Below, one piece after another: positions 49,669-61,830 of a stretch of 64,000 nucleotides of DNA. Below the pieces are notes generated by a model. That model was not told the DNA's origin. It made no database searches and worked only from the letters and a program-made list of their open reading frames with translations. Source of the DNA: Siphonodentalium dalli (lineage: Eukaryota > Mollusca > Scaphopoda > Gadilida > Siphonodentaliidae); assembly GCA_032622095.1 (NCBI GenBank), contig CP136067.1:63128893-63192892 (forward strand), read 5' to 3'. Positions within the stretch are counted from its first letter, which is position 1. Every line of letters begins with the position of its first letter. The position numbers and the translations under genes are program-made.

Positions 49669-51615
49669 CCCCCCCCCCCCCCCACTCTCGAAGAAAATAG
49701 GGGGTATACTGGTTGACCTCAACCGTCTGGACATCAATCCCTCCATTTTTCTGTCTGTTCGGGGCAGATATCTCAAACAGCAGTTGTTGGATCTGAATCT
49801 AAACTTAAAACGCATCTGTTTCAACGTGTGTATCATCCGACCCACTGATGGTAGCCAGATGAGCAGCTCATTGTACATAATTGATATTCTTACTATGTTC
49901 TAATCATACTGTTTTGCACCTGTCCGTCCGTGCGTGTGTCCGTGAGTCCGTACGTCCGTCCGATGTCTGTTCGTGTCATAACTTGAACAGTAGTGCTCGG
50001 ATCTCAATGAAATTAGGTATGGATGTTCACTATTATGAGGACATTAAATAGAGGGTTCCATCGTTTTGTTTGGATTTTCCATTCTAGAGTTATTCATCTT
50101 TGTTTATCTGGAAATAGTGGCTTTTTGGTCCGTCTGGTGTCTGTTCATGTCGTAACTTCAACAGTTGTGCTGGGATCTCAACCAAATTTGGTGTGGATGT
50201 TCACAGCTATGAGGACATTAAATAGAGGGTTCCATCGTTTTGTTCGGATTTTCCATTCTAGAGTTATACATCTTTGTTCATCTGGAAATGTTGGCTTTTT
50301 TGTTCGTCTGGTGTATGTTCATGTCGTAACTTCGACAGTTGTACTGGGATCTCAATGGGATTTGGTATGGATGTTCACTACTATGAGGACATTAAAAATA
50401 GGGTTCCATCATTTTGTTCCGCTTTTCCATTCTAGAGTTATTCATCTTTGTTCATCTGGAAATGTTGGCTTTTTGGTCCGTCTGGTGTCTGTTCATGTTG
50501 TAACTTCAACAGTTGTGCTGGGATCTCAATGGAATTTGGTATAGATGTTCACTGCTATGAGGACATTCAATAGGGGGTTCCATTGTTCTGTTCTGCTTTT
50601 CCATTCTAGAGTAATTCATCTTTGTTTATCTGGAAATGTTGGCTGTTTGATCCATCCGATGTCTGTTCAGCTCATAACTTGAACAGTAATGCTCGGATCT
50701 CAATGAAATTTTGTATGGATGTTCACCGCTATGAGGACATTTAATGGCACATTCAAATGTTTGTTTTGGTTTTTTGTTCTATAGTTATTCATCTTTGTTT
50801 ATATGAAAATGCTGATTTCTGGGTCCATATGTCTGAGTATAGCCGTCATAAGTTATAGATGTGCCCACACTAGGTGGTATGCCACGAGGGGGTATGCACC
50901 GGACGCAGTCCATCTCTTGTTGTATATGTATTGATGTAAAGCCTAAGAGCTCAATGAGGATTTACAGCTTTAAACTAAATTTATTTATTATGGATGTTCA
51001 CTACTATGAGGGCATTCAACGGAGCGTTCAATAGTTTTTTTCCCGGATTTTCCGTTTCAAAGTTATTCATCTTTGTTTATCTGGGAATTTTAGTTTTTTT
51101 GTTCGTCTGAGCAGCTATCTCCACCACCGGTTGACGAATCTCAATGAAATTTGGTATGGATGACATTGGATGTTCTCTACTATGAGGGGAATCAATTGAG
51201 TGTTCAATCGTTTTATTGAGGGTTCAATTGATTTTTTTCCATTCTAATGAAATTTGCTGCAGTTGTTCACTATTGAGGGGAATCAATTAAGTGTTCAGTC
51301 GTTTTATTGAGGGTTCAATTGATTTTTTTCCATTCTAGAGTTATTCATCTTTGTAGATTTGGAATTGTTGGTTTTTTTCTCCACCACCGGTTGACAGATA
51401 TCAATGAAATTTGCTACAGTTGTTCACTATTATGATGGCAATCAATTGACTGTTCAATCGATTTGTTCATATTTTCCCTTCTACAGTTATTTATCTTTGT
51501 TTATATGAAAATGTTGGGGGTTTTTCCTCTCCAAGCAGATATCTCACCCACACTTTGTGGGTTCATATTTTCTACTGTGGGGGTATGCCAGCACCGCCAG
51601 TCCAATCTCTTGTTA
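49669..51615 (+). repeat. (GTCC)n element, copy 5, exact 174-bp tandem core
   Basis: Opens with 15 C (49669-49683), AGGGGGTATACTGG (foldback) and, after an intervening 200 bp, a GTCCGT tract (49921-49962). The core word (G/A)GATGTTCAC recurs at 50021, 50195, 50369, 50543 and 50717, exactly 174 bp apart, then in shorter variants to about 51430. Because 174 is divisible by three, a 173-codon frame stays open through three units; it is low-information and not considered a gene. A terminal-like GGGGGTATGCACCGGACGC occurs near 50889, and a second similar end (GGGGGTATGCCAGCACCGCC) near 51580, so it may be two joined copies. Confidence 0.75.
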
Positions 51616-52372
51616 GATCTTGGATTTTACTCTTTGCATGACTTTGAAGTGATGTTATGTTTAGCTAAGTGCACACCAGATACATAGTAGAATAGACTTC
51701 TTTCGGAGGAAGAGCTACCAAATCTTCAAGTTTGATTGCTTCTAATCTGTTCAGATTTGTTTCTTTAAGGACATGGCACGCATGTCACAGAGTTGTCAAA
51801 ATGGCTACTTCTACCAAACATATTGACTCAGCTTTGGGTCCGAATACTCTATTGCTAAATAAATCCCACACAAAAATTAACGTTTTTGGATTGGTTATTT
51901 TTTGGAGTTGTTGGATATTTCCTGACCCCCAGAACTCAATAGTAAAACAAAATTACATGCACTAAAAATGGAATTATGTATAATATCGTCCAAAGGTTAT
52001 CACTGGGACCTTATATTTCGTAGAAACTCACCAGTAGAATCGGAAAAAATAATTATTCTATGCACATGCGAACAAGCAGCTGGAAGCCAAACCACCATGC
52101 TTGCATGAAGATGGGAAACATTATTTGAGTCAGCATGTCTCAGTTTAATACAAATTCAGAGTGTGATTGCCGGGATAAATAATCCACATGGTATACCAGA
52201 TAGATCTCATTGGTTTGATTATTTTTTAATGCAGACACGTACTTGCAGTGCTCAGTAGTTTTAATTTTATCACTCTCGTATTTTGACTAAAGAATGCGAT
52301 ATCAGGAATCTGCTTTTTTATGATTGTTGCGCAATATATAATTCCATGATTTCTTACAAATTCACACCAATT

Positions 52373-52720
52373 AGGGACCTTGTCCAATTCCGATGGAATT
52401 TCCGTCGGTGATCGGAGCTTTTAATCGGAGATTTAATCGGAAATTTCTCCCTCCATCATCGGAATTTCTCAGATCGGAGTTTTTTCTCCGATCAAGAACT
52501 CCGATCAATTCCGGTGAAAATTCCGATGAACACTGAACAAAACTCCGATGAAATCAGAGTTTTTCTCCGATATGAAAACTACGATGTTAAAACTACGATT
52601 TTATCAGATTTCATCGGAGTTTTCTCCGATGTCAAAACGACGATGTGATTTGAGTTTTGTATAATAATTTCTCCGATTTGCTAAATCTCAGATTTGGTTA
52701 ATATCGGACAATTCAAACTC
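52373..52720 (+). repeat. Element with GGGACCTTGTCCAATTCCG end and CGGAGTTTT palindromes
   Basis: Begins TTAGGGACCTTGTCCAATTCCG and carries many repeats of ATCGGAGTTTT(T)CTCCGAT and ACTCCGAT in both orientations. The same end, inverted, closes the block at 59700-59945 (CGGAATTGGACAAGCTCCCTTA). Right boundary uncertain. Confidence 0.65.
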
Positions 52721-52849
52721 CGTATAATGAAACTTTTATAAACAGAAGATTAAATTAAGTCCCAAATAAATGTCCCGGTACCGTAAACCAGTGCTGAGTG
52801 GGCACGTGCCGTAAACAATGCAAATGTTTATTTCGTACAAGTGTTTTTG

Positions 52850-53480
52850 CTATTAGGTATTACTTCCGTTATCGAAATGGTTGTTTGCTGCAAGTTAGCG
52901 GCAAATATGCGGCATGTTTGCAGCAAATGGTTTGTTTGCAGAAAGTCAATTGCACATATTCGCAGATCTTTGCCGCAAACTTTTTGTTTGCTGCAACTTT
53001 GCAGTAAATTTAGTTTGTTTGCTGCAACTTTTTGCAGAAAATTTAAATTCAAAGCAAACCATTTGCGATAAGTTCACAGTAAATTTTAGATTAGTTTCAA
53101 GTTTGCGGTAAGTGTGCTGGAATCTTGGTTTGGAATATTTGTTCGCTGCAAGTGCTTTTCAAACTTGGAATTTCATTTTGTTTTTCACTAAATATTTATT
53201 TAAAGTTTGGATTTGATCATTTGAAACATTAAATTAATTAAGGCATCAATCCTTGGCCGAGTGTTTTTATTTTAGCAATCCACAAATATTTCATGTATAT
53301 TTTTTTGCAGTAAATTTAGATTGGATGCAAAAGTTTGCGATAAGTTCACAGTGAATTTTATATTAGTTTCAAGTTCGTAGTTAGTGCATTGTGAATCTTT
53401 GTTCGCCACATGTGCGTTTTAAACTTGGAATATTTCAATTTATTTTTCACTATATATTTGTTTAAAATTTGGGTTTGATA
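52850..53480 (+). repeat. Third TTTGC/GCAAA-type repeat with internal duplication
   Basis: Starts CGTTATCGAAATGGTTGTTTGCTGCAAG, resembling the outer ends of the large inverted pair (CTTATCGAAAAAACATGTTTGC). It is followed by many TTTGC(T/G)GCAA words. A segment containing TTTGCGATAAGTTCACAGT...TTAGTTTCAAGTT is duplicated near 53065 and 53330. Probably a diverged or truncated relative of that family. Confidence 0.6.
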
Positions 53481-53711
53481 ATTTGCATCATTGATTTCAA
53501 CATATTAACCCACAGCAAAATAAAGCAATGCTGTGTGAAACACCGTGGTAACATGTGATTATTGTGATATCTATATTCAGCTTGATTAAATTTGCCATGG
53601 GGACATTTTTCCTAATTTCGGGGGCTGATTATTTTTTTTTAAATTCCGATCTAACAAGCGATGGATTATGCAATTTATGGACAACAAAATTCCATATAAT
53701 GTTTTTAAAAG

Positions 53712-56692
53712 GTTCAATACCCCATGTGGCTTTAACAGTTCTATTGTCGGATAGCTTTATTGTCACGATCCTGGGTTTGTTATCATGAAAACAAAACAAA
53801 TATATCAAGGCGGATGTGCCCTTTGAAATCGAAAGTTATAAAATTAAAAAGTGAAACGGGAACTGGAATATGGAATTGAGTCATACAAAATGTGTGCCGT
53901 TTTAGATATATCAGTTATTAATATAATGCCAATGTAAATCATTGTTTGTATATACTTTGTGTAGAAATAATCCAGATGAAGCAAAATACCCATAAAACAA
54001 CCTCAATGATCCGTTTCTTTCTGCAAGCTGCCTTTTCAAACAGGCGAAATTTGAGCGCAAAATTTTTTTAATTAAAAACTGCCGCTGCGATGATTCAGTG
54101 GATCTGTTGAAGTTGATGGAACATTGAGGAATATAATTAATTAATTATATGGAATATGATTATTATGACAGTGTATGCACATCGTGAAACAAATAAATTG
54201 GAATACCGTAATCATTCTTGATCATTATTATATTATGTGAACTTGAAGGAAATAGTACTGTTTACAATAGGTCAAAATGAGTCATGACCGCTTTCGCAGA
54301 TTGATGCTTCCAGAAGGATGTATACGTACGCACTACATGTACGTTCATGACTGAACTATGTTTACAATTACATCCAAATTTCAACTCAAACTTCGAAGTG
54401 AAATGGTGTGTTGACACGGAAACCGGCGAGCTCGCCAATTTTGAATGGGATGAGTTTCACAGTGGAGACTGGATAGGAAAATTCAATGACCATGAAATTC
54501 GGATTCAGTTGATCAACCATGAAATTCCAGTGATGTTCCATATAATATATACATTCAAGTATATTAGGCTGTTAGGATTCTAGGCCAGCCCAAGCCGACA
54601 CTGCCATGAGTCGTTTTCCTACTGAAGTTCTAATGGCGCTGGAAGCAGCAATCTGCGAAAGCGGTCATGTTGACCTACTGTGCACAGTGCAGGTAACAGT
54701 ACTGACACTGTCTGCAGTGCATGTGGCTGCCCTTGAAGTTGAATAAGTTGAACTTGAATTGATTTTCCCCAGGGATCATGCATGGAAGTTGATGAAGATT
54801 AAGGTCATAAACTTCAAGGAACATTCTTTTAAAATTGTTCATCTTACAAATCCTGTGTCAAGTTCAAGTTAGTACCGCTGATGGGGTCATTGTCACAAGG
54901 CATTGATCACAATCGTGGCCAGATTTTTAAATTGATCACAAATGTAAGAAATGTTCCCAGCTTTTCTATGGTGATCACATTTATAGCCAGCTTTTCATAT
55001 TCATGCGAGCATCGGTGAACACGATTAGGTTATAAATAATCTACGGTAATTTTTCTGAATTGGTGGATGAAAAACAACTTTACTTTTAAATTGATATTTA
55101 TATTTCTGTCTAATAACCTGAGAGGTTTCCGATCAATGTCGTTAGAATGCTCGAATTATATGCCATTAATGTAATTTAAGTTGATAAACAAAGTCAGTTT
55201 TGGAGCATGATGTCGACATTTTAGTCACAAACACGATGACGTCATACCGGTATTTCGCGCCATATAAAGCATGCGATTAGAAAAGCTGGCTGCGAATGTG
55301 ATCGCCGGTGAAAAGCTGGCTACATTTGTGATCGATTTAAAAAGCTGGCTATAAACCGTTACGAATGTGACCGGAACCTTGTGACAATGACCCCATCGAC
55401 CTTAGTACCGGTACTTACTAGTAGTCATACAATGAAACGACTTTGCATATGTACGTACTAGCTACTACTGCTAGTACATGGACAAACGATGGTACAATAT
55501 GTCAAATTCAATTATATGTGACCGCCTTCGCAGATTGCTGATCCACATGCTGCTTCAGAAAGTTCATAATCCAAGTTCTAGTACTAGTAGATGTTTGTCT
55601 AGGTACATGTTCATGTTTTACGCAAATGAAGTTCCCCCAACAGAACATCAAAAAGTTCCCATATGTCAAATGATGGAATACGATCTCTATGTACGGGCAT
55701 AGCCAAAGTAGAGTTTCATGACATGATCTATGTACCGGTACAGGTGTGTGTGCACATTATTTATGTAGAACAATATTGCAATTGAATTAAATTTAGATCA
55801 ATATAATTATTATTTAAATTGTGCCTCGTTATTTCTTTTATCTATAGCTGTTATCCACAGTTATCCTGGGCATAAATTTACAGGCCATATGTTGACCCGC
55901 ACACATTCTTCCTAGTATGACATTAAAATGCTAACGGTAACATATACCCAAACAAAATTGTGGTTCATGTTTCCCTACTAGTATACCAGCCAAGCCTACA
56001 TGTATACTAAACACACCAACCCCAGATTTTCATGGTGTCAAGAATTTTGTTGAAAAATAATTTTAATTTCTCATACATTTGTATATTCAGAATGGACTGT
56101 TTAGTATCTGTCAAAGCATATTGTGTTTATTACCACTTTATATACAAAGAAAATCATGCATTAAGAGACGAAAAATCATAAGAATGTCAAAATTATATAA
56201 AATAAATTATATTTCAAGCTTGCCTATACCATACTGGCCCCAATTTTTCTGACATGTAACTTGACCCAAACCTTTATTTTTCTTTGGTCTTAAATTCTTG
56301 TTTTGTACATTTGTTTGAAATTCACCTTAATTAGCTCAAGAGTTGGTTGCAGTGAGTATGCAGGAAGCTGAGTAATTTGTTGCACGCTTTCCGCAAACAA
56401 TTATCTGCTGCGAAAACGTTTATCATGCAAATTAGTTTGCGGCAAATGTTCCGCAAATTTGCTGCACAGTTTGCCACGACCTAATTTGCATGGTAAAAGT
56501 TTGCTGCAATCTTTTACCATGCAAATTAGGTCGCGGTAACCTTTGCAGCAAATTTGCGGAAAGTTTGCCGCAAACCTCATTTGCATGATAAAAGTTCGCA
56601 GCTGGTAGGTTTGCTGCAAATTTGCAGAAGGGTTTGCCGCACATTTGCAGCAAATGTTTGCGGCAAACATGTTTTTTCGATAAGGGTTGTCC
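53712..56692 (+). mobile_element. Right copy of about 3-kb TTTGC/GCAAA element (inverted pair)
   Basis: Inverted relative to 39945-43432. The inner end begins CAATACCCCATGTGGC; the outer end closes with GCAGCAAATGTTTGCGGCAAAC, then ATGTTTTTTCGATAAGGG. The outer 300 bp (56400-56690) is packed with TTTGC-N-GCAAA half-palindromes. An open frame at 54347-54583 corresponds to sequence near 41830-42000 in the other arm but is interrupted there, so no conserved gene is claimed. A MITE (54878-55401) is inserted in this copy only. Confidence 0.85.
54878..55401. mobile_element. Nested MITE with 21-bp TIR and 9-bp TSD TTAGTACCG
   Basis: GATGGGGTCATTGTCACAAGG (54880-54900) is the perfect inverted complement of CCTTGTGACAATGACCCCATC (55377-55397). 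TTAGTACCG flanks it at 54869-54877 and 55402-55410. Subterminal repeats pairing TGATCACA and CCAGCTTTT / AAAAGCTGGC words occur near both ends. Nine-bp duplications are usual for Mutator-like elements, 8-bp for hAT/P; the termini extend 2-4 bases past the symmetric part, so the superfamily is open. Confidence 0.85.
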
Positions 56693-59600
56693 TCATTTGG
56701 ATCAACAGTCATGGTTTAATATGCAAACCATCATCAATAGAAGAATAAAGACCCAATAAGTTATTCCCCACTACACCGGTTAAAAGTATACATTCTGTGT
56801 CGCGTGGATCATCTTACATTTGCAATCTGCCATTCTATATCAAACCCACGTTTAAAATGTACGCAAAACGTGGGGTTTACAGTAGTGCTGTAATTTGCCA
56901 CATCGTCGGTTTCTGAGAATACTGTAAACCCAGTGATTGTGGTATCGTAAACAATACAATTCTTCATACATGCTCCCAATGATACCGACAGCTAGTCGGC
57001 TAATTTGGTGAGTCAGAAGTGAGACAAAATACGTGATTTCTCCTTAAGTTCTTGTGTCCTAACCTGTCCTTATTTGAGTATATTTGCAGCACTCATCTGA
57101 ACCAGACTGTGTTTTCCAAATGTGTTATATTCTATTTGTAACACACAATATTGGTTGTAATTTCCAACAGGTACATGTAGGCCTACTTCAACATTCGGTT
57201 TTATAGCTAGAGGATTTTCGCTTAGGGGAAAGGGCAGTCTGGAGTAAACTACATACCCACATATAAAAAATAGTGGGTCTAACAACCTTTCGTTCAGTTT
57301 TCATTTCCCAAACCCGGGATTCCTTGTATTCACGGCCAATCAAAACTTAGCTCTAAGAAATGTGTGCGCCAATAAAAAACTATTAACATGTGTCACGTGC
57401 TCTTGGTGTGGAAATTCCGAAGGTGTGGCTAAAGGTTGTTAAAAATAGTATCCAGGACGTCATGTTATACCGGAAGAGAGAAATAATTTGTTCAAAGTCC
57501 AAGAAATCCACATAAATTGACATTTTTTATAATTTCAAGCAGATCTGTCTTTAAAATACATTTTATTTTGGAACCTGGATGCTGTTTACCTTTATTGTCG
57601 GTAAAACTAACGCCGAACGAAAAGTCACAAACCCTGCAACTATTAATTCCGATTCTGAGAATCGGTTTCACAGGGGTTGAAGCGGCCATGACGGCACTGA
57701 CACGTGACCATGTTTACACCTGTCGATCACGACTAATTTCACATTTATATTTAGCGCGGTGTGACGAAATTTGGGGGAAGCCCGCAACCGTACATAAATG
57801 AAAAGTTGATGGGAGTGCAATAGACTCAGTATCAGTATGAATCTAAGTGTATGTTTACAAAGACTGGGGAAAGGGTCCATCTTGAAATTCCGATATTATG
57901 CTAAATTGATCACTCAACTATGGCTAACGTCCGTAGATATTCCATACTCCAGAATACAAAATCTGGGTACTTGGAAGTTTTGACAGGGACCCTTATGAAG
58001 TCGAACAAATAACACGGGGAATAAATGATCATATATATCTCTTAGCCAATAGGCCTGCATATTCCCTAATAATGTACTTCACTGTAGGCCCTATACAGGT
58101 GAAGATCCCAACAAATTGCACGATTAATTTAAGTGACTTTGTGACCGAGTTTGCTTTGCGTCGCTTACAATTATGGAATTTCTCCTGGATAATCAATTCA
58201 ATGTTTATTGCGACATAGAGAAAAGCATGTAATCTCGATTTGCGACCACCCCAATAATGGTTAAAATAAAATATGTTTAAACTAATGTGATGTTGATTAT
58301 TGAGGAACAAGTATATATAGGTAACTTCCAGGTGTTAGCCAAATTCGAGATTCATGGCATGATCTACGGTATAACAGTAGGCCTATTCTTTTTCTATATC
58401 TAAAAATTTGCAAGAGTTGGAAAAATTTTAATGTTTCAACCCGAGGGATGGGGCAACTATTAGATATAGTTGAGTTATTTAATTTATCTTTTACAAACAA
58501 TGCAAACATACTTATCCAGAAAATTCACACTGATAGCAGAACTGGGGTTAACCAGCCATATTGCCACAGAGAGACACAGTGTATCAAGTCCCATAATTGC
58601 TTGTGCGCGCATCCAGTCCAACGACTGCCGTAAACCCAGTAATGTTGAACACAATTTTTATGGAATGATTATTTTTGATTAGATGAGCGGTCGTCGATCA
58701 AGCCAAAATGTTTAACGGTATTTTGTTTTGTCCTAATTCCTATATTCGTTTTGAGAGACACACTGTAGCATACATATGGCACTCAAAAGCGACCTGTCGA
58801 CAGAGAAGTGGTTGGAGGGTCTTCATTGGGGTGTCTAACTTGGAATTTCAAACCATTTCTGAATTTTCGGATTATTTCATCGCATAAAATCAATAAAAAT
58901 ACGACTAGCAACTGGAAATGTTTTTGAACATTCTGGAAGGGGTATATATGTCCCTGATATATGTTTTAAATTTCACGCGTAAACTATGACAGATAACAAA
59001 GTTATAATTAGTTTTATAGACCCACCCTAAATCCTCCATAGTAAACGCATGCGGCCGTAAAGCACATGGCTTTGTTTGGATACTTTCATTCCCAGCATGC
59101 ATCATTCTTGCTATCTGTAAAATGGTCTATAAGAGAGTTTCTCGTCGGTCATTGTTTTTGCGACTCAAGTGTTTATTTGCGTGTACGAAATGTCTTATTG
59201 TTGATTATTCCTCATCGAAAGTTGCAAAGATCTGAAAACCTAGTAACCTGACCTCCACCCATGCAACCTTACATTTCAAATTTTTCATTTCATTTCAAAC
59301 CAACGTTTTGATGTGGACACAAATCAACGGGTTTACAGTAGGCTGTCCTAAATATGACACAGCTCTGAATATCATACGAACTCGGAAGCATGCACGTGCT
59401 ATATTTGCAACATCATCGGATTTTGAGAATACCGTAAACCCAGTGTATTTCAAATCTTGTATGCACCCAATAATATGTTTACCAGTAGAGATCATATTCC
59501 ACCGGTTCAAATCCTGCACGCATATAGGCCTATTTTAGCATTGCGCGAATATGGTTTCTATTTTAATATGTGGAGGTTATTTCCTCAGCGAAGCGGAAAT

Positions 59601-59699
59601 GGCCGAATCGTTTAGAATGGACGTAACATGTTACATGTCTTTCTCTGTTGTGTCTGGTATATAAAACAATATACACAAAGAACCGAAACGACGATTTAT

Positions 59700-59945
59700 T
59701 AAAAGCTCTCACGAAAATTCACAGGATCGAAGTTTCCAAAACATACCGCACTTGAAGAACGGGAACTCCGATATAGAACTCCGATTGAATCGGATGATTT
59801 TACCGACGACACCGCGAAAAATCTCCGACGGAATCGGAGTTTTATAACGATACAAAAACTCCGATTGCCATCGGAGATTGGAAATATCCATCGGAAACAC
59901 CGATTTCCGACGGAAATTCCGTCGGAATTGGACAAGCTCCCTTAT
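59700..59945 (-). repeat. CGGAGTTTT-palindrome element, inverted copy
   Basis: Contains AACTCCGAT, ATCGGAGTTTT and ATCCATCGGAAAC words and ends CGTCGGAATTGGACAAGCTCCC. Reverse complemented, this end matches the start of 52373-52720. Minus-strand chance frames (FRRNFRRKS-type) come from the repeats. Confidence 0.65.
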
Positions 59946-60156
59946 CAATGGATATAGGTTTTCACGAATTAAAATTGAGATTTTTGTGTTGAAAATAGCT
60001 AGTAAAACATATATTTATATGAATGAATTTTAATTAAGTTTTACATGTTGTGATTTGTTTTTGACACATGGAGCAAAGAACATTCTTGTCGTAATTTCAC
60101 TTTAGCAAAAGAAATCTATATAATTACACGCCGATTAAAGGTAATGTGGTTGGGAA

Positions 60157-61484
60157 TAGTGCTGGGACGGTTGGGGTTTTTTCCTAACCGGTTAACCACG
60201 GGCATTAACCTAACCATAACCGGTTAACCGTGACCAGTATTACCCTCAGTACGAGATTGAATACACTGGTCACTATATCGGCAAAACAAATGTTTATTAC
60301 GCGTCCCGGAAACGTTGATATACATGCGATATCACACACGATGTCTTGGTCGTACAATGAGTTCCCGTTACGGCGATCAAATAGTTGTAAATGTGTATAA
60401 ATTAATTCAGTTTTGAGCCCATACAAACTAAAATATAAATATATATTAGTGGTGCGCTAGTATCTCGATGTTTACGGGAGTTCCGCACCGCATAAACAAC
60501 GCTTGCTTGCAAAACCTTCAGCGACGAAATATAGTTCCTCCCCTGTGTGTATCACAGGGCCCCCGGGCACGATTAGCCCAAACAAGGTACTGAAGATAGG
60601 TATACTGTTGTTTAGTAATGTTTACTAGTGTTTGGGTATAGGCAGGTATGTATTAATAACAGTGGCTACACGATGTTACATCAATTATTTAATAAACAAA
60701 TTCAAACAAAATTAAATCGTCGTGATTCATTACGCAAGCCCCAGCCAGTGTTTAGGAATTACAGTTATCGAACGCATCACTAGATATACTCTTATTTCCC
60801 ACTCCCAGTAGGCCCGTGTTTTTTCTGGATGTGCGACTTCATATTGGATGTTGATCCAGAATAAACGAATCGCGTTTGGCAGGCCTTGCATACCGCCAAT
60901 TTCTTCTTCCTTTTTTTTCGTCATCTTCAATTATATGACTAAATGTCCCCAAACGTTCGATTTCTGTTTTTGTAGGTCATCTGTCATCGCTTTGAGACGA
61001 ACTAATGGTAATGACAAAGGGGGGGGGGGCAGTTTCAAGAAAACAGACATAATATTGACGACGAAGTAAAAGTCTAGACTTGATTGCTTTGATGTATGCC
61101 GTGGTGCGCGTGCAGCCGGAACGTCATGTAATGCCGCCAAAGGAAATTGGCATTGAATGTGTAGCAAGTGATTCACAGACTGACGCAGATAAGAGTGTAG
61201 TTGTTGGTTTCATGTCTAGAAAAGCCGCCGGTGATCAAACAGGCATGTGTTGTCGGGTATATGAATACACAATCAACTGTCCAAATCGCTTCTATAAGCG
61301 GCTTCTTATTACTTACTCTCGTTACTTAAACTTCCGTAAATGATTTCGGCAACATTTACTCGGAGTACTACGAGGATAGTACGATCGTTATCAATAGTAC
61401 GGTTATCCGGTTGTGGCCTCCTCCAACCGGTTGACACGCGTAACCGAACCGTAACCGGTTATCCGGACAACCGTCCCAGCACTA
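60157..61484. mobile_element. Non-autonomous hAT-type element, TSD GTTGGGAA
   Basis: Perfect 17-bp termini TAGTGCTGGGACGGTTG / CAACCGTCCCAGCACTA bound 1328 bp, flanked by the identical 8-bp GTTGGGAA at 60149-60156 and 61485-61492. ACCGGTTA words near both ends and the near-identical length relate it to the element at 34429-35753. An 11-G run lies at 61019-61029. No transposase domain in the short internal frames. Confidence 0.95.
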
Positions 61485-61639
61485 GTTGGGAATGTCCAAT
61501 AGAAAACCTTCTTTTGTGATTAGGCTATGTTCTAAAATAATTGGGCTGAGAAAGAGGCAATATAGACTGTTTTTAGTGAATTTTCTCAAATAAACAGTCT
61601 GTGTAAAAACACAACCCAGAAGTCACAAAATTTGGTTTC

Positions 61640-61830
61640 AGACACAGGGTGGGGGTCGGAAAAAATTTCCAGGCACGTATGATCATTTAAATTATTTCCG
61701 GCCTCGGAACAACCCACTCACCCAATTTCTTCCGTTTCCGGCCTTTTTTTCCAGGCTATTTTGGACACCCACCATTTTTTTTTTGTTTCAGGATTTTTTT
61801 TTTTCGGTCAGTTTTGGACACCCACCCCCT
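61640..61830 (-). repeat. Inverted partner of the 62.84-62.95 kb repeat
   Basis: GGGTGGGGGTCGGAAAAAATTTCC followed by AGGCACGTATGATC is the reverse complement of GATCATACGTGCC-like sequence near 62866-62897. The block also repeats TTTTGGACACCCACC internally (near 61758 and 61813). No gene. Confidence 0.6.

Noticed and set aside
50023-50544. A 173-codon open frame as a possible repeat protein.
   Set aside because: It is the direct product of a 174-bp DNA repeat in a (GTCC)n element; no domain, and the DNA unit continues after the frame closes.
59475-59515. GGTTCAAATCC as a tRNA gene B box.
   Set aside because: No matching acceptor stem, A box or cloverleaf could be drawn; at most a SINE relic.
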